Program-made: the position numbers and the translations under genes
Assembly: GCA_017591395.1 (NCBI GenBank)
Contig: WEDG01005261.1
Span: 1-64,000, forward strand
Direction: 5' to 3'
DNA from: Schistocephalus solidus
Taxonomy: Eukaryota; Platyhelminthes; Cestoda; Diphyllobothriidea; Diphyllobothriidae
Length of the DNA stretch: 64,000 nt
Shown: piece by piece, positions 10,501-25,500 of the stretch
How the letters are laid out: every line of letters starts with the position of its first letter
Numbering within the stretch: the stretch's first letter is position 1
Notes under the pieces: generated by a model
What the model saw: only the letters and a program-made list of their open reading frames with translations
What the model was told of the DNA's origin: nothing
Databases searched by the model: none

Positions 10501-13500
10501 TCAGTTTACATAGACGACGGAACATGTCAACGGTTTTCACCTGATGTTTTTAAGATAGAACATAATAACACACGTTTCACTTAACAGGAAGATTACTTTG
10601 TCGTAATATTGGAAAAATGCGGCTGTTCGAATGGAAACGGGGCAGATGTTGTGCAAACGAGTTTCACTATAAACAGGTTCACGCGCACGTAACCACTGGG
10701 ACATTGGGACATCGTCGCTCGCGGCGGTATAGCTATCGGTGGTGGTGGTGGTGGTGGTGGTTACACCAATGCCCGACACTTGTGTACTCACCTCAAACCA
10801 GTAGTCGTAGACTAGGCCACTCTCCGACATCATGAAGTCGATACGACCACCAACGCACTCTGGTACGGGCAGGTCCTCATTCTGGTTCATGAAGAGCTGG
10901 CGCACGAAAGTGTCGTACTTGATCCGGCTCGCAAAGTCCAGGCATCCACCAATGCCCCAGATGATACCAAACAATAGTGAGGCGTAGGACCAACCCTTGA
11001 GGTAGCGGTTGTCCATAGCATCCTCCTCACGTGCTTTGTCGAAGACCATCATTTCTATGAAGCCCAGACAGGAGACGATATGGGACATTGGGCTGACGGG
11101 GATCATCTGCTTGCACTGCAGCCGCACAAAGTCCAGACAGGGATCGAAGGCCCACTCGAAGAGACAGTCGAGAGTCTCACGTCCACCGCCAGTGGCAAGA
11201 GCCTCCGGGCATGGTGTCAAGCCAGGAAGCCGCCAGTGGACGCCAGCCCAAAGCCAAAGGCTCCATGTAGATCATACCGCAGCGCGAGACGGTAGCCGGC
11301 TACCGGAAATGAAGATACACCATATTATCGTGGAATCCAGCTAGGAGCATAATAATTTAATATTATACAAGTGCATCAGGCATTTTGGCAGAAAATCCGT
11401 GGGAGGAAAGTAAGATGATTAGGGGAAACAAGAGGCCGGGGGGAGGCTGAGTAGGTATTAACCTGCAAGCAACTCAAGTTGAAGGACTAAAAGCCGAGTC
11501 AAAAAGGAGGATTTATGGTTATCGCGTGCGTCACAGCTGGTTCTTAAACTGTGTATACTAATGAGTGCCTGGTGACAGCTGATTAATATTAAGCGGCTAT
11601 CCCATCGAAGCTGATGGATTTTCGCTCAAATATTCAGATAAACTTTTTAACCGAGACCGAAACGCTTGCTTCCAACTGATTTACTTCATGTTAGCGCATT
11701 TCTTTCTGAGGAGATTAAAAATTGAAAACTCCGGGGATTCCTCCAGTGCACCGGCTATAGGGGTTACCATGCATGAAGTTAGAGTAAATTCAATGCCACG
11801 CCTCAGCAACTTGCTCTGAATATTTTCAGCCACCCTCAAGTTGGTATTAAGTGTCTGACCAGGACTCAATTCTTCGATTGCCTCTTTTACGTCTCTGTGA
11901 CTTAACAGTCACTAAATCATTCGCCCATAGCAAACAAAAGGAAGCCCTTCTAAATGCCAATGGTAGCAGTGTTTCCAGTGAATAGCAAGGGTTTGGTCGT
12001 TGCCAGTTGCGCACAAAACTGGTAGGAGCCTGAAATCCTGAGGGTTATTTTTGAACGCCCTGGCAGATCACCGTCACTGCTCCCAAGGCCCAGGATCTAT
12101 AACTCCCACTGTCACTGGGAGAGCAACATTCAGAAGTGCTCCTGGCAATTTTCTTTGGGTGGTTTTTCTTTATCAATTTTGTGAGAAATTCCGTCTTGCG
12201 TCTTGTTATGATCCCTTTGTTCGTATGAGTTTTTTTATTCTGATTTGGTGCCCCTTTCATCCATGCCTTTGTCCATTAAAGACCCAAAATCCCCGAAACC
12301 GCAGTTTTTGAGATGCAGCCTTGCAGGGAGCGGTTTCTACCTGATTATCCACAATCTAGTTCGACGGCCAGCTACGGTGCGGCAAGTGCGGGTGGGCCCA
12401 CGTAACCGCAGTGGAATTACAGCGAGGTCAGCACCCATTGTTTTCTTCATCTTTTCCCAGTAGCTTTCCCCATGAATCGGAGAAAGGACCATCGGGAATT
12501 TAAGTGACCCTCTTGAAACTATATTTTCACTACCTCGAGTCGCCCATGAACTATGATGTCTCCTTATATCACCAGTACTCCAAACGATGACGTCATTCGG
12601 ACGTTCACATTCGGTGGTCCAGAGTCTAAAATGTTGCCGTTTCTTTGGATACTCACCATCATCAGAATTCAATTATGGATCCTAAGATGCTGAGGACTTA
12701 AGTTCATTGACGCATTTCGTGAGATTTTGTTTCATACGCCTAAGTGATCAAGAACGAATCACCTCGACGTTTCAATATCTCATTATGAACTGCTACTTCA
12801 GTATTACCCTACCCTACTGCCACCTGACCATTTTTCGCTAAGCAGTTTTTTTCTCCTACCTTCTATTCAAAATGAAGGCCTATTAAACTCTGCCTCCATT
12901 TTTATGGAAGGAGTTTTTTTTTCACTGCCTATTTATTTCTAGTTCACCACTTATTTTTAAACATTGCTAACTGTTGACATAGCAGGACAAGTTATGTATT
13001 TGTACATTTTATCTGCACAAATTTTCATAACTTTATTTCGTTACTAATGTTTGCTTAGACAGTGCCTTCCCAGTGCTTACCAAATATAAATTCTAAATTC
13101 TAAACATGTCTAAGACAATGAGTGGTACTTGCTATGGATGATGGAACTTCGGGGTTTTACCCCTGGGTTGGATAGGGTTATAAAGGAGCATTAAGTCGCC
13201 GAACACTGACGGTCATGAAGAAACTTATGGTGGGATGAACTATATATTATACTAGTCCGTGCAGCATTGTGCACCTGTCGAATAATGCACGTAAGCTGTG
13301 TGGCGTATTCGGTAGCCAGAACACGATTTGGTGTAGGGGGAGGATAGAAGAGATCACATGGCAACCTCAGCTCACGTCCGGTGCACAGAAAATGCGGTGT
13401 AAAACCCGTGATAGAGTGAATCAAACCACGGTGGGCCAAGAGACAGAAAGGTCGGTGCATGTCACAGTCGTGTTCGTGGCCATCCTTAATGAATGCAAGT

Positions 13501-16500
13501 TATATGTTTTGAGTGTATGGTTAGTCCGTTCATCCAAGCCTTTCCCCTCAGGGTGGTATGGAGTGGTACCAGTTTTGTGTATGTTAATTATTTAATTTGT
13601 TATTTATTTATTGCCACTTTACAGGCAGTCAAAAGGGATATACAGTAGTGGGTCGAGCTCACCTATCGTTAACGGAACTCACTCGTCCCGCCCTGCCTTG
13701 GGGCTCCTTCTCTAACCCCACCAGCAGCCGCATTGCGGCCAGTAGTAGAATAGGCCCATGACAGGGTGGTTGAAGCGTTGATCTTCTGATCAACGAGTCG
13801 CAGGTTCAATCCTCGGCTGGTGCGCCCCATGGGGTTCGGTATGACTGGCCGACGACGGCTAATAAGCCAGAAATGGCCATTCCAGTCTCCCTCGTCTTTG
13901 CCTTTCCTCTGCCTATTCTACTACTAGCCGCCGTGCGGCTGCTGGTGGGGACCGAGAACGAGCCCCAAGGCAGGATGGAATGAGTGAGTTCCGTTAACGA
14001 TCGGTGAGCGTTCCTCAACGAATGTCCATATTCCTGATCTAAACCGGCACGACAACGAGCCAATAGCTCAAGGATTAGAAGGTTTGACTGCTGATCAACA
14101 GGTCACGGAATCGAGCCTCGCGTGGGGCACCACTTGGGTTTGGATATAACTGGCTGATGGCGGCTAATGAGCCAGAAATGGTCATTCCAGTCTCCCTTGT
14201 CTTTGGCGGCGTTGTTGATCTGCCTCTATTTCAGCCTTTTAAGTCAGGGAGCAATCACGCCAGGCCGCAGCGTTCGATTCGATTCCTCTATCAAGGGCGG
14301 GGGCCATCTCGGACGCACTAGCAGTGACCAGTGAACAGTGAGATAGATCAACGCTCACGCAGGCTGTTATGACCAGGACCGTAAGCGTGCTCCATTTTTG
14401 TCCCAAGTCCCAACACGGCAGAAAGCATAGCACAACCGGTCACGACAAAATCTAACAGAACCAGCAAGTTCTCGCTGACAAACTGCGTTTATTTATAACA
14501 TCCCGTTCAGAGTAAGTAAAATACTGTCCAATGAGCTTCAAGAATAAAGGACTAGAAAAGTCAAACCGCATCTCAAGTTCAAAGAAAGTGCTGTGGCCGC
14601 AGTCAATAGTGAGACGCTGTCGCCAGCAGGCAGTTAGCAAAGAAGGGGAAGCGCGCACGTACCTTCCATTGAGACCGACTGACTCTTTTTTGGGAATATG
14701 GATACTTCCCACACATTTCTTAGCTGACACCGGCTTATACGTCAATAATCGTGGTCAGGTTACCCTTATCTCCGTTAGGATTTGCTTTGCAGTGTGTTTG
14801 CTTTATTAGCGTACGTGCACTGTAGGGTCATCGAATGTTATTAGTTGAAACAACAACCTAAGCCATAATAAATACCTTTGGGAAATTTCTTGGCATTTGG
14901 TTGGCAACTTATACCGTTTCCTTGACATATTATAATTTAATTGTGGATCAATCGTGCTAGCACAATGCGGGTATTTATTCCGTACAGAATGGCAACAATA
15001 TGGTGTAATATACGAGGCCGTCTAGTATGGCCAGTGAGCTTTAGAAAGTTAAGATTTTAAAGGTCACGTTCAAATAGTTCCTAGAAATATTTCACCTCGT
15101 TAACTCAGCGCAAATATCTTGGAACTCACTGATGCCTGTAGCAGATCCATTGTCTCGAAGATGAGGCTCATGGTCTTGGACATTTGAATGATCTCACCTG
15201 ACATGAGACAGAGCTTCTTGTTATCATCCAGCACGGTGTTCATGCTCTCAATCCACAGGGTGTCAACCGGCCCGTCGAAGATGACCCAACTTCGATCGGA
15301 GGTCTCCATTGAGGCGTACTCGCGGAAGGTGTTGGCCGTGACCCCGTCCGTCCACTAGATGCAACATGAAATAATGGCAGGTTTTCACCCAAGAGAACAA
15401 TGCAGTGAAATGGTCATTCTTAGCCTGTTCACCCTCGTCATCACTCGGCCTCCTCAGCTCCAGTGCAAAAAGGCAACGTAGGCCGTTTAGAGTTTCCTTC
15501 GATGCTCGATAGATATACTGAAAGATTCTCCTAGTGGCTACAGCAGTAGTAAAGCGGTTGTCTAGTTTTAGATCACCTCTAACCCATATATAATCGTATC
15601 TGTTACATCACAAACTCGCAATTCTCGAGAGACATTTAGTGCCTGACAATACTATTGCAAGTATGGTGAAAAGCGCGGCTCTGGAACAGACTCCGGTTCA
15701 GTAACTGCTAGTAATGTTTCAAACGCAGTTGATTTGAGTATGTGCATTAGTTTTAAATAAATATTAAATTTGCTGCGCGTGTTGAATTAAAAGATCAGAG
15801 GTAGCACCCCCCCCCTACAGGACCACAAGTAAGACAGAAAATGAATCTCCTGTCGGCAGGACTTGCCAATACGGCCCTCCAACGGCAGGAAATGGGATCA
15901 GGAGCAGGCCTTAATGCATGTGGTTTTGCCCGAAATATCAGAGGAATAAAGAGTTACGGTTAAGGTGTGGGTTAGGGTGAAAGTTAGGTTTAGGACGTGT
16001 GAGTATTTGACTTCCCTGCAAGTTCATCTCCCCTGTCCTGTCGGGGGGAGGATGCTGAAAGCAATCCTGACCTTAATGTCTTCCATTTTCTACTCTAACG
16101 GGAATTGGGCAGTGCTTTAGGCGTTACAGTCACTTTCTCATGCACGCAACAAATATACACCCAGGTACTAAGCTTTGGTGTTGATCAAATTACTTTTGGC
16201 TAAAACAAGAGTAAAGGTAATACTTTCCAAGTAGGTAGCGATTCCCTGAGTGGCACGTTATAATACAGAGAAAAAAGTTCGAGGCGGCTAGCTTACGCAG
16301 ATGTTGGATATTGGGGGTGAGGGGCTAAAAACAGGAACAGGAACGCAGAACTAACCTCGTGAGAAACCGGGTCAAACTGACCAAACAGCTGTCCCATAGT
16401 GATGGATTTGGGGTTGATTGTCCGGTAAAGCACCTTCGGATACTCAGTGTTGCCCTTCTGACTCAGATTTGTCATAGTTTGCGCCAGAGTATGCAGTACT

Positions 16501-19500
16501 CTTGTTTTCCCTCCCAGCGGCATGCCGACAAGCATAAAACTGCAGAGAAGGGAGCCCGTTGTCAGTGCCATGGGATAAAAGATAAATAAATAAACGCAAC
16601 TCGACATCTATTTTGCTATGAAAATCTCTGAAGAAGTCCTGGACAGGTTTTCCCTCACTGAGTCAGGCAATCCCCAACTGCACATCATGGTTAGTACCTT
16701 GAATACAAGCATCACAACCTCTCGAAGTCCTGCTGCGACCACACACTGAAAACACCGAACCTGCGCGACATCCAGTCCCCAGACTTCAATGTCCCAATTA
16801 GCGAACCGGGCAGATACTCTTATTCTCGATGTCTGTGGCTCGAACGTGAGAACTCCCGATTTCCAGAATTTATTGGAAGGCGCCAATCGTGTACGAAATT
16901 TCAACATGCATAATGTGTGGAAAAGTTGATAATCAATATAGGGCGACGAAGATCCAGATTTTTCTGCCCTTCAATACAAATCTTGTGAAGGGGCCGCTAG
17001 TAAAGGACAAACCCTTCTGACGTTGGTGTGTGCGTTTCCGGTCTTTCTAGTTTCTCCTCTTTTCTATTTACCCCGAGTATTGCTGTGATCAATTTCTGGT
17101 CTCCCGTTTATTAACGCGCTGTAAAATATTCTTCTACTCTATCTAAGTTTTAGGTTCAATTGGCCCTGATTGTACATAAACTACCTGCCAGTGCAACGAT
17201 CAGTTGCTCGCTCTAAGTGTTTGGAGGTGAATATTCTTCAAAGTTTTTTGTTTGATCGATCGCCGTTAGTAACTTATGGGCGATTTGTCGCAAAGTTGTC
17301 ACCGACCTTGAGAGCCGAGGGGCCCTTTTCCGGAAGGAATTGGCTTTCCTTGACGAGGTGCTTAACCTTCCTCAACAGGAAACCATTTGCGACAAACAGA
17401 ACAAGCTTCTCCGGCTGTCAGCCGCCAAGAAACAGGGTACTGTGACACACGAAGTTTCATTGTTGATTACGACGGGAGAACTGAGACACACCAATTAAAC
17501 CTTTATTTGCGCATATTCAAGCTTGATATTCATATTCGTTTCTAGACCTCTCGCGGTTCGTTTATTCACCTCTGAGTTACATTTTTGCGACCAATTTAAC
17601 TCGGACAGCATACTTGAAATGATGCCAACTTTACTTTATTAGGTAAATCCAGTTACTGCTACATCAGTCGGGCAATGAACAGAACCGAACCCAACGTTTA
17701 AGTACGTGCCCTAGTCTCGAAAATTGTCGCAGGAGCTACCCGAGTGCTCACCAGCGCCGTTTAAATCGACCTAAACGATCGATTTTGCCACAATTTGCGT
17801 CGATTAAACACTTTGACCTGACCGGTATGATATTAGCAAACTTTTTATTCACACAATAAACAAGTCTTGATCAGCAGATCTACCTTTTGTTGTCAATTAA
17901 TGAAAACAGCAAATTAAAAAGCACGAGGTCATGAGCCGGAAAATCTTCTGAGGTGAACAGTCGAATTAAAAGCCGTAAAGTAGCTATAATGGAAAAGGAT
18001 GTTTCAGAATGCAGAAGCATCTGAAATTATAAGTTGGCTTTCATCATTGAACTTTTTTTCGGAGGAGCAAGATAGCGAAATGCAATTTTCTCACCATTTC
18101 AAAAATAATGCATATCAGTGTACCAGAATTCGCTTCTATGTTTGCGAACTGAGTTCAAACTCACCCGTGTCTCACAATCATCATTTCGTAGGTCTGAATG
18201 ATTTTCTCAGTGAAAACGTCAACGGCTTGCAGTCCAGTAGCCTTACAGACCTCGGTAACTTCGTTTAGGAAAACGGTATAGTCAGCCTTTGGAAGAATAA
18301 CACCAGGAAACAGGTCCGAAATGATGCCTCTGAAGAGGGGAATATCATGAGACAAGAACTTGGGCATGTTGACGTCCATGATTGAGCGCAGGAGCTGCAG
18401 AGCAGAATCAGAAGGTTAGTACGGGCTCTCGGATTCAATACGGCATTGAGTGATTTCAGTTGGATTGACAATTGGGCCCTTACCAAAATGTTTTCGTCCT
18501 CCTCAGGATATTTGAGTTTCAAATTGCCCGCTGCCTGCAACACGGCCTTCACGGCTCGCATGCCGTAATCGTAGTGGGACTGCGAGGACAGCTGCTCCGA
18601 ACAGAGGCGGTAAGTGGTGACAATCTTCACAGCCAAATTTCGAGCGTCCATGAAACCATAGGAGTAGAGTGAAATTTCACCAATCATTGCGTAGTCGGGC
18701 ACCATCATGGCAACGGGTCGGAAAAGGACCTAATGTAAAACGGTAAAATGGGCCATAGTTCGCGATTGCAAGAAAATCTGAAGATTTATAGAGAACGTGA
18801 GTTAAGCAAAGTTACTCATTTCCAAATATCCGACTCAGCTTCAAGGACTAACCTTTAAATTATCTGGCAACTCCGATCGGCCAGCATAACCTGGATTCAT
18901 GGTGATGCAGACGTAGCAGTTAGGGTTCAGTGCAAGCTGAGTTCCCTCGAATTCGAAAGTTTCTAAGTTGGCCTGCACAGCCCTGATGATACATAAAATC
19001 TGCAAACAAAAATAGTTTTACGTCAGTACATTCGATGGTATTGACGGAGCCTTCGGAAACCCCATTTCGCTACGGAAGCAACAAAACATGTACTTTGTAA
19101 CGTTACTAACATCGTTTCAGTAGCAGTTTAAGATTTCCTTCACCATTTTACATCAGGTTTAAACTTGCCTGCTGGGCGATAACCGACAAGACCTCCAGTT
19201 CGATTCTATTGAACTCATCGAAGCAGGCCCATGCGCCGGACGAGGCCAGGCCCTTGAAAAACTAAAAAGGAAACGCATCACACAGTCCTTTTGAATCTTC
19301 AACCTCAAAATTTCAAATTCAAGCTCCATAGAGCCACTTGTGACCAAAATGGCCCGTGGGGCAAAAAGATGAAATAACGAGTGAGGAATGTTAAGCATGA
19401 GATCACGTCCATGCGTTTAAAGGTGCACACTTGCATTTTCTGAGACTCTAACCCTTACTCCTGAGCCACCAGAATTTCCGCGCAAACGATAGAGACACTA

Positions 19501-22500
19501 GCCCAGTGTCAGTTTTTATTTATTTTCTTTCCTCTGCACAAGTAGCGTGTTGAAGTCCCTCGAAACGTGGTGGGAACCTACGTCTATTGCGTGCCAGGAC
19601 CATATTCGGCAGTAGTCGGACGATTAGTTAACCATGAGGAGTTCATAAACACTCGTATATGTCCACAACAAACCAGGATGCAGCATCCACCTGGACGAAA
19701 ATTTTCTCTATTCATTTGACAGGATTTTCTCCCAATACCTTTAGAACTGTTAGCGTTTACGCACTTTTAACAGATATTCAAAAGAGAAGAATTCCCCACG
19801 TCAAATAGGCAGCCCAAGAAGAGTTTGTTCTTTGCATGGTTGATAGGTCTACCGACTGAGTTAATGACGTCGTTCAGTAGACAAATAACTTTCGGTTGGT
19901 CAGAGCTTAATGGCGATGTCATCAGTGTCGCCGTCATTGGCCAACAGGCGTCCTGATAGGAGATTGACGCTATCGAAATCATGCAAAAATTTTACAAGTT
20001 CCAAATAAAGACCTTTTAAGATAAGGTAAGTAGCAAGATGAACCATTTTCGGACAAAACATGAAATTCAAACAGTCGTTGACTTTCCTACGCACTCTCTT
20101 AAGTTCGCGTTTTCATAAATAGCAAATAAACTTTGAACACTGCATCCAATCAGATGCTTGACGGGCACAACAGCGGCCTAGTGTATGGAGGGGGGGGGGT
20201 GGGGGAGAGCGAATGAGACCAACTAGGGGAACTCCTTCCCCATGGAACTTCAGTTCATCACCTCACCGCAAACAATACCACGCACTTTTAAATCATCAAG
20301 GCGTGCTAAAAGTTATGGCCTGGAAGGTTTTCAACTGACGAGATAACTCGGTCCGGCTCCAGACGGCGTGTCAGACTGCAATGAAACCCTCTTCAAGTGA
20401 CCTCTATGGGACTCACACGCAGATGGGATCTTAGCAGTCACTTTGTTACGTAAAAACCTGGTCTATGGTCCGCGGACCAGGCGAGCGTGGTACGCGTAGA
20501 CGGTCTGTTTGGTTTTGTTCGCCGCTGTGCCCGATCTCTCTCCAGTTATCTTGACCTAGTCTCGCCACCTTGCAGAGGTCAGTGAGAGAAGAGAGATACT
20601 GGCAGAGGCTGTACAAGTCACCGTCCCTGCACCCGCCATACTGTGGGGTAGACAGTGGGCATCATCGTTCGCGATGGTTGAACTGCCCACTCATTGGAGA
20701 CCTCGGTTAAGAATACTGAATTGGGATTGAAAGACGATGAACTTAAGTCCAGGAAACCAGTCAGAAAGTCACCGGTCCAGTCACTCGGATAGTCAGTTTT
20801 TTAGGTTTACTGCAATTAATGGCAGACTAGGGGAAACAGAGGACAGTCAGAAACTGCCTGTCTGATTGATGGCCGACTGATCAGCTGGATAGGCATTGCC
20901 TAGAAATAGTAAATTACCTTGCCCATAGCGATATAATCCAGACCATCGGAGCAATTGAAGACAACGCATTGAACAGCCAGCGCCTTCGCAAGATCCTTTG
21001 TGGTCTCAGTTTTTCCGGTTCCGGCTGGTCCTTCGGGCGCGCCGTTCAAATGCAAGTGATAAGCTCCAATGAGCGTACGATAGCATCTGTCTGTCAGTGG
21101 AGTGATTACAAGACGCGGTGTATTGCCCAGATACTCGTAGGCGTAACGAACAGTGGCATTAGTTAGTCGGACCTAATAAGTAAAGGATGGGAAAGTTCCA
21201 TGCAAAGCTACAAGTTTTTGTTAATAAATAGGGTCCTACAGTGAAGAGAAGATTTGGAGCGGTTTATATAAAAGAATCCCAAGCTAATTTTCTAAAATTA
21301 AATTAATAATGGTTATTAGGAGGAGTTCCAGCTCGGTATATGCATGGGAACGAAGTTAATTCTATATAAGGTTGCGAAAATAATTTTATTATGCAAGGTA
21401 CTCCATGAGATTTCGTAGAATTTTGTATTTAAGAAGTAAATACAAAGAAAAAACTAATCCTTGACAACTGGAAGAAAATTTGCAATAAACCTTGATAAGA
21501 CACGAACAGAAGAATCACTCTATTCAGGGACCCTGTGCTAATTTTCATGGGGAAGGGTTAGTGGAGGGCTAGACTTAGAATGAAGGCTAGAGTTAAACTT
21601 GGAGTTAAGGTTTGAGGTAGGGTTACTGCTGTGACTCGTAATTTTGCCCAAGCAAACCTGTTTTATCGGATGGGGATCATGTTCCTGTAGCTTACCGAGA
21701 ATTCTTCTAAGATCCACAGTCCTACATATGATCATTTTTTTCACAACCGTCACCTAGCGAGGCGAAACTGACCCCTTGTATAGAACTCTAGCTACAGCAA
21801 GGGTCCAATCCTCTAATCGCAGTCACACACCACTAGCTTTCTGGAGAAGGGCATATCTGCCTAAAATACTAGCTGTTGTGCGGCTGTTGGCGAGGTTCGA
21901 AAGCAAGCCTGGGACGAGAGAGTCCCGTAAACGATGGATGAGCGCCCATTCACCGATTGATATCTGACGGTTTAAAACATATGAAGTAACTTATAGTGTT
22001 CGGAATCAATGCAAACAATTTTCTTACCAAAACATTATCCTCTTCCCAGTAGTAGCGAAGTTGAGAAAGCCAATTGAAATCATTCTCATCGTTGACCTCC
22101 TTAGACACCATGTCCGAAACGACATCTCTGGCGTGGACATCAATGACAACCAGGGCTCCCAAAGTTATACGCTCTTCGGCGCTCAGTTTGCCTCGCACTA
22201 ATCGAACAATGGCCGCAATCTGATCGTCCAAGCGGTTCTTGTAGGCAGCAAGGCCCTCTGTACCGAAGTCCAGAGACTCAGCAACCTCCAAAGTCCAAAA
22301 TATTTGCGACACACACAAGACAACTTGACCAGGCCACTCCAGCACCCACTGGTCACGACGATCAGAATCATAGGCCTGTAAGTAGAATCATAAACTAGCA
22401 TGTCATAAAAAAATTTGCAAATGGTAGGGGAAGCCCTTAACATTTGATATTTGACATGCCATCTGTAAAACTATAAATGCGAAAACATTTACAAATTCCA

Positions 22501-25500
22501 ATTTACGACAAGTTGAACATAAGGAATATTAGCAAAAAATATATGATAGAAAAATACTTTCCTGTGATTGGGCTTGGAATAATAAAAGTGCCGACAAAGT
22601 AGCATTTTTTTCGCCAAAAACCCCCTTGGGTGAAGTTAGGAGCCTCATAATTATGGCGAACTTGAAAGGCTTACCGACGATAAAATTAACAGCTGATTTT
22701 TATATCTAGGACACGAAGGCATGTGATTCCCTATTACTAGACTGCGGCCAAAGGTCAAACGATTAATGTGCACCTCTCTCTCTCTCTCTCTCATCTCCCT
22801 GATGTCGCTGTTTGGATTTCCTTTACTTGCTATCTATCTGCTAGGATAGTGAAGAGGACGGGGTTGTCCATCACCAGTCAACCCCCTTCGGCAGTCAGTT
22901 CATGGCCCACTATGCGATTGATTGTCCGTTAGTAACCTCTTCGCGTGATGCTGAAAACCAAAAAAAATGTTAAAGAGACCGATATTTTGCAGTACTTTTC
23001 GTTGAATGCCATTTTAGTTGTTGCTATCATGCTTTGCGTCATCAGTTTGGAGTCCGAAAAATGGTGAGACAGAGCCTTCGCGGTGGCTTTTCCTAATGAT
23101 TCTGCTTCATTCCAAGCCCTTCCAACCCGTCTCCTCTGTGAACATGAAGTAGCGGTTTAACCTAACCCTGCTGGACGCCTTTTCATATGCCGCAATACTA
23201 AAAGGCACGGGGAAGCAAGTTTACCGGAGGATAGAGGTTGATCTTTCCAACAAAAAACTGATTTTAATACCTTCTTCTCGACGAATGAAGTGGGGTAGTG
23301 TTGCGTAGTTGTCCAAACCATATTAAGTCATGTACTGTCCGCAGTACCGATGGACAAGTATCGTACCGAATGCCCATGCATAGATGCCAAATAGTGCACC
23401 AACACGAAGCTCACAAAACTGAAAGAAAGATGGCCCTATTGATAAGTGTATGTTGACAGTGCCCGTGCTCACTTCTTCAAACACAAGAGAGGGCTTAAGG
23501 CTGCTGCGAAGACAGACATGGAGCAGATAGTTGGTTTCTTCGTCTCGGGAAGTCAAAATATTGGATCGAAGATCAGAAATGAAACGGTGGAAATGCACTA
23601 CTCAGTGTCATGTATGGAAAACTTGAAGGCAGCAGCCATCGTCAGGGCAGGAATTTTGCCCTTGGAAATACAATTTCGACCGATATGATTATGGACGATG
23701 ACGTTTCGGTCCCGATCCTCAAAGAAAATCAGTTGCATGGTAAGTTATACACTTTACTACACAGTCACAGTAGAATTTGCTTCAATCGTGCTAGCGAATT
23801 TTATCTCCCGCTCAGCGATCTGGACATACTTGTGAGGGCAACTGAGGAAACTTAACCATTATCCACTTCATTTTCGGAGGACCTCGAAGGTGCAGTATTA
23901 ACAAGGGATCCTTGCAGTTCGAATCCTGGTAGCGTCGATAATGTCATCCTACCTATAATATACTACGCACCGAACAATTACTGGCAGTACTCGAGAGTGA
24001 GCCCGAAGGCACATTGGGACTTGTGTGTTCGCAGACGTCATTGGTGGGTGCCTCATCTACCATTGATAATTTACCCGATCGCACCGACAGGATAATGAGC
24101 GCATAGATGAATGGTTACAGTGTTGTAATTCTAAGAAGCAGGCTGTGGATTCAAAACTCTGGGGTTGCAAAACATGGGTTTGGGTATGACTGGCTGATGA
24201 AGGTTAATATGTCAGAAATGGTCATTTCAATCTCCCTTGTCTTTATCAGTAACGTCATTCGGCCTATGATATAATCAGCGCAACAGGCAGCTCATATTCC
24301 AAATTTCAATGAATATGGTCACCGTCAAAAACGACGGATAAACAGTGTGCGTCTGCGTGTGGGCACAAAGGGGGTAGCGTTAGGACACCAGATATCAAAC
24401 AGGACCCACAGCTGGTCCGAGAAGATCCGCCCAAATAGTGTAACTAGTTTCGAGAAACAAACTGACCAGCATGTATCTGGTCTTGTCAGCCACTGCACGC
24501 CGACCCGTTTGCATGAGTTGTGAATCAGTTCTTTCGTCGATGTTAAACAATTTTATCTTAGTATACTTTACACGGCGGTCGTCTGAAACATCAGTTTTAA
24601 GACAGAGGAATAATCATGAGTGTGTTACCTCTCGAGCTGCCGCGATGACGTCGTGAATGGAAAGCAGCATGACGTCTTGTACCTGAAGAAGCCACTTCTC
24701 CACAGCTCCTCGGCAGATGGCCGTATTAATGGTCTAAAATGAGCCCAGAGTAGAGGAATAAATCTACCAAGCACAAAACTTAGAGGGTTAAATTAGCAGC
24801 AAACCAGTGTTGGCAACTAGGATCCCGTTTGGTCATCAGCCTCTTGGAAGTTTTTCAACACAAAGTGCTCAATTATTGCAACTGTGACCCAGTATGATAA
24901 GCCTAATGTTAAATGCCATGGTGCAGTTGGCCATTTGCATGACGTTGGACATTGAAGACGTTATACTTTACTAAATGTACATGAAAAATGTACACTGGTT
25001 GAAAAAATTGAGGTCGAATATAGTTTCGTGAATTTGTCCTTCAATCTGCTAGTGAGGTTCGATTACGAAGAAAGACCGCATTTGTAGACTGACTAGAAAT
25101 ATAAGGTGGGAAGGTCCCCTGACTAGACGGCATCCGTACGAGAGGCAAAACAGTAACCACACAAGGCTTGTGGGTAGGGAACGTTTATCTTCGCCCACCT
25201 TACGGCGGGACACGGCAACAGGAAATGTCCCTTAGACCGGTTGCTTGGCACTGATTTCCAGAGCATTGAATGTTAAGATTAATGGTAGGGTTGGTGTCAT
25301 GATTGAAGATACGTTTAAGGGTAGGGCTAGCGTTAGGACACGACAATATGTTGCCTCCCTGAACTTCAGCGCAAGGCCACGTCTATTAAGGGGTACATTC
25401 TCCTTCTCGTGTCCTGTCGGGTGGAGAAGGGCATATATGCACTTTCGACTGAAAGGTGGGAGGTTGAAACTGAAAAACACGCTGGAAAAAGAAAAAACTC

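Noticed and set aside
12625..12672. Further hammerhead motif on the minus strand (CTGATGATGG ... GAAACGGC)
   Set aside because: The cleavage triplet is not GTC, stem I does not pair and stem II has only three pairs.
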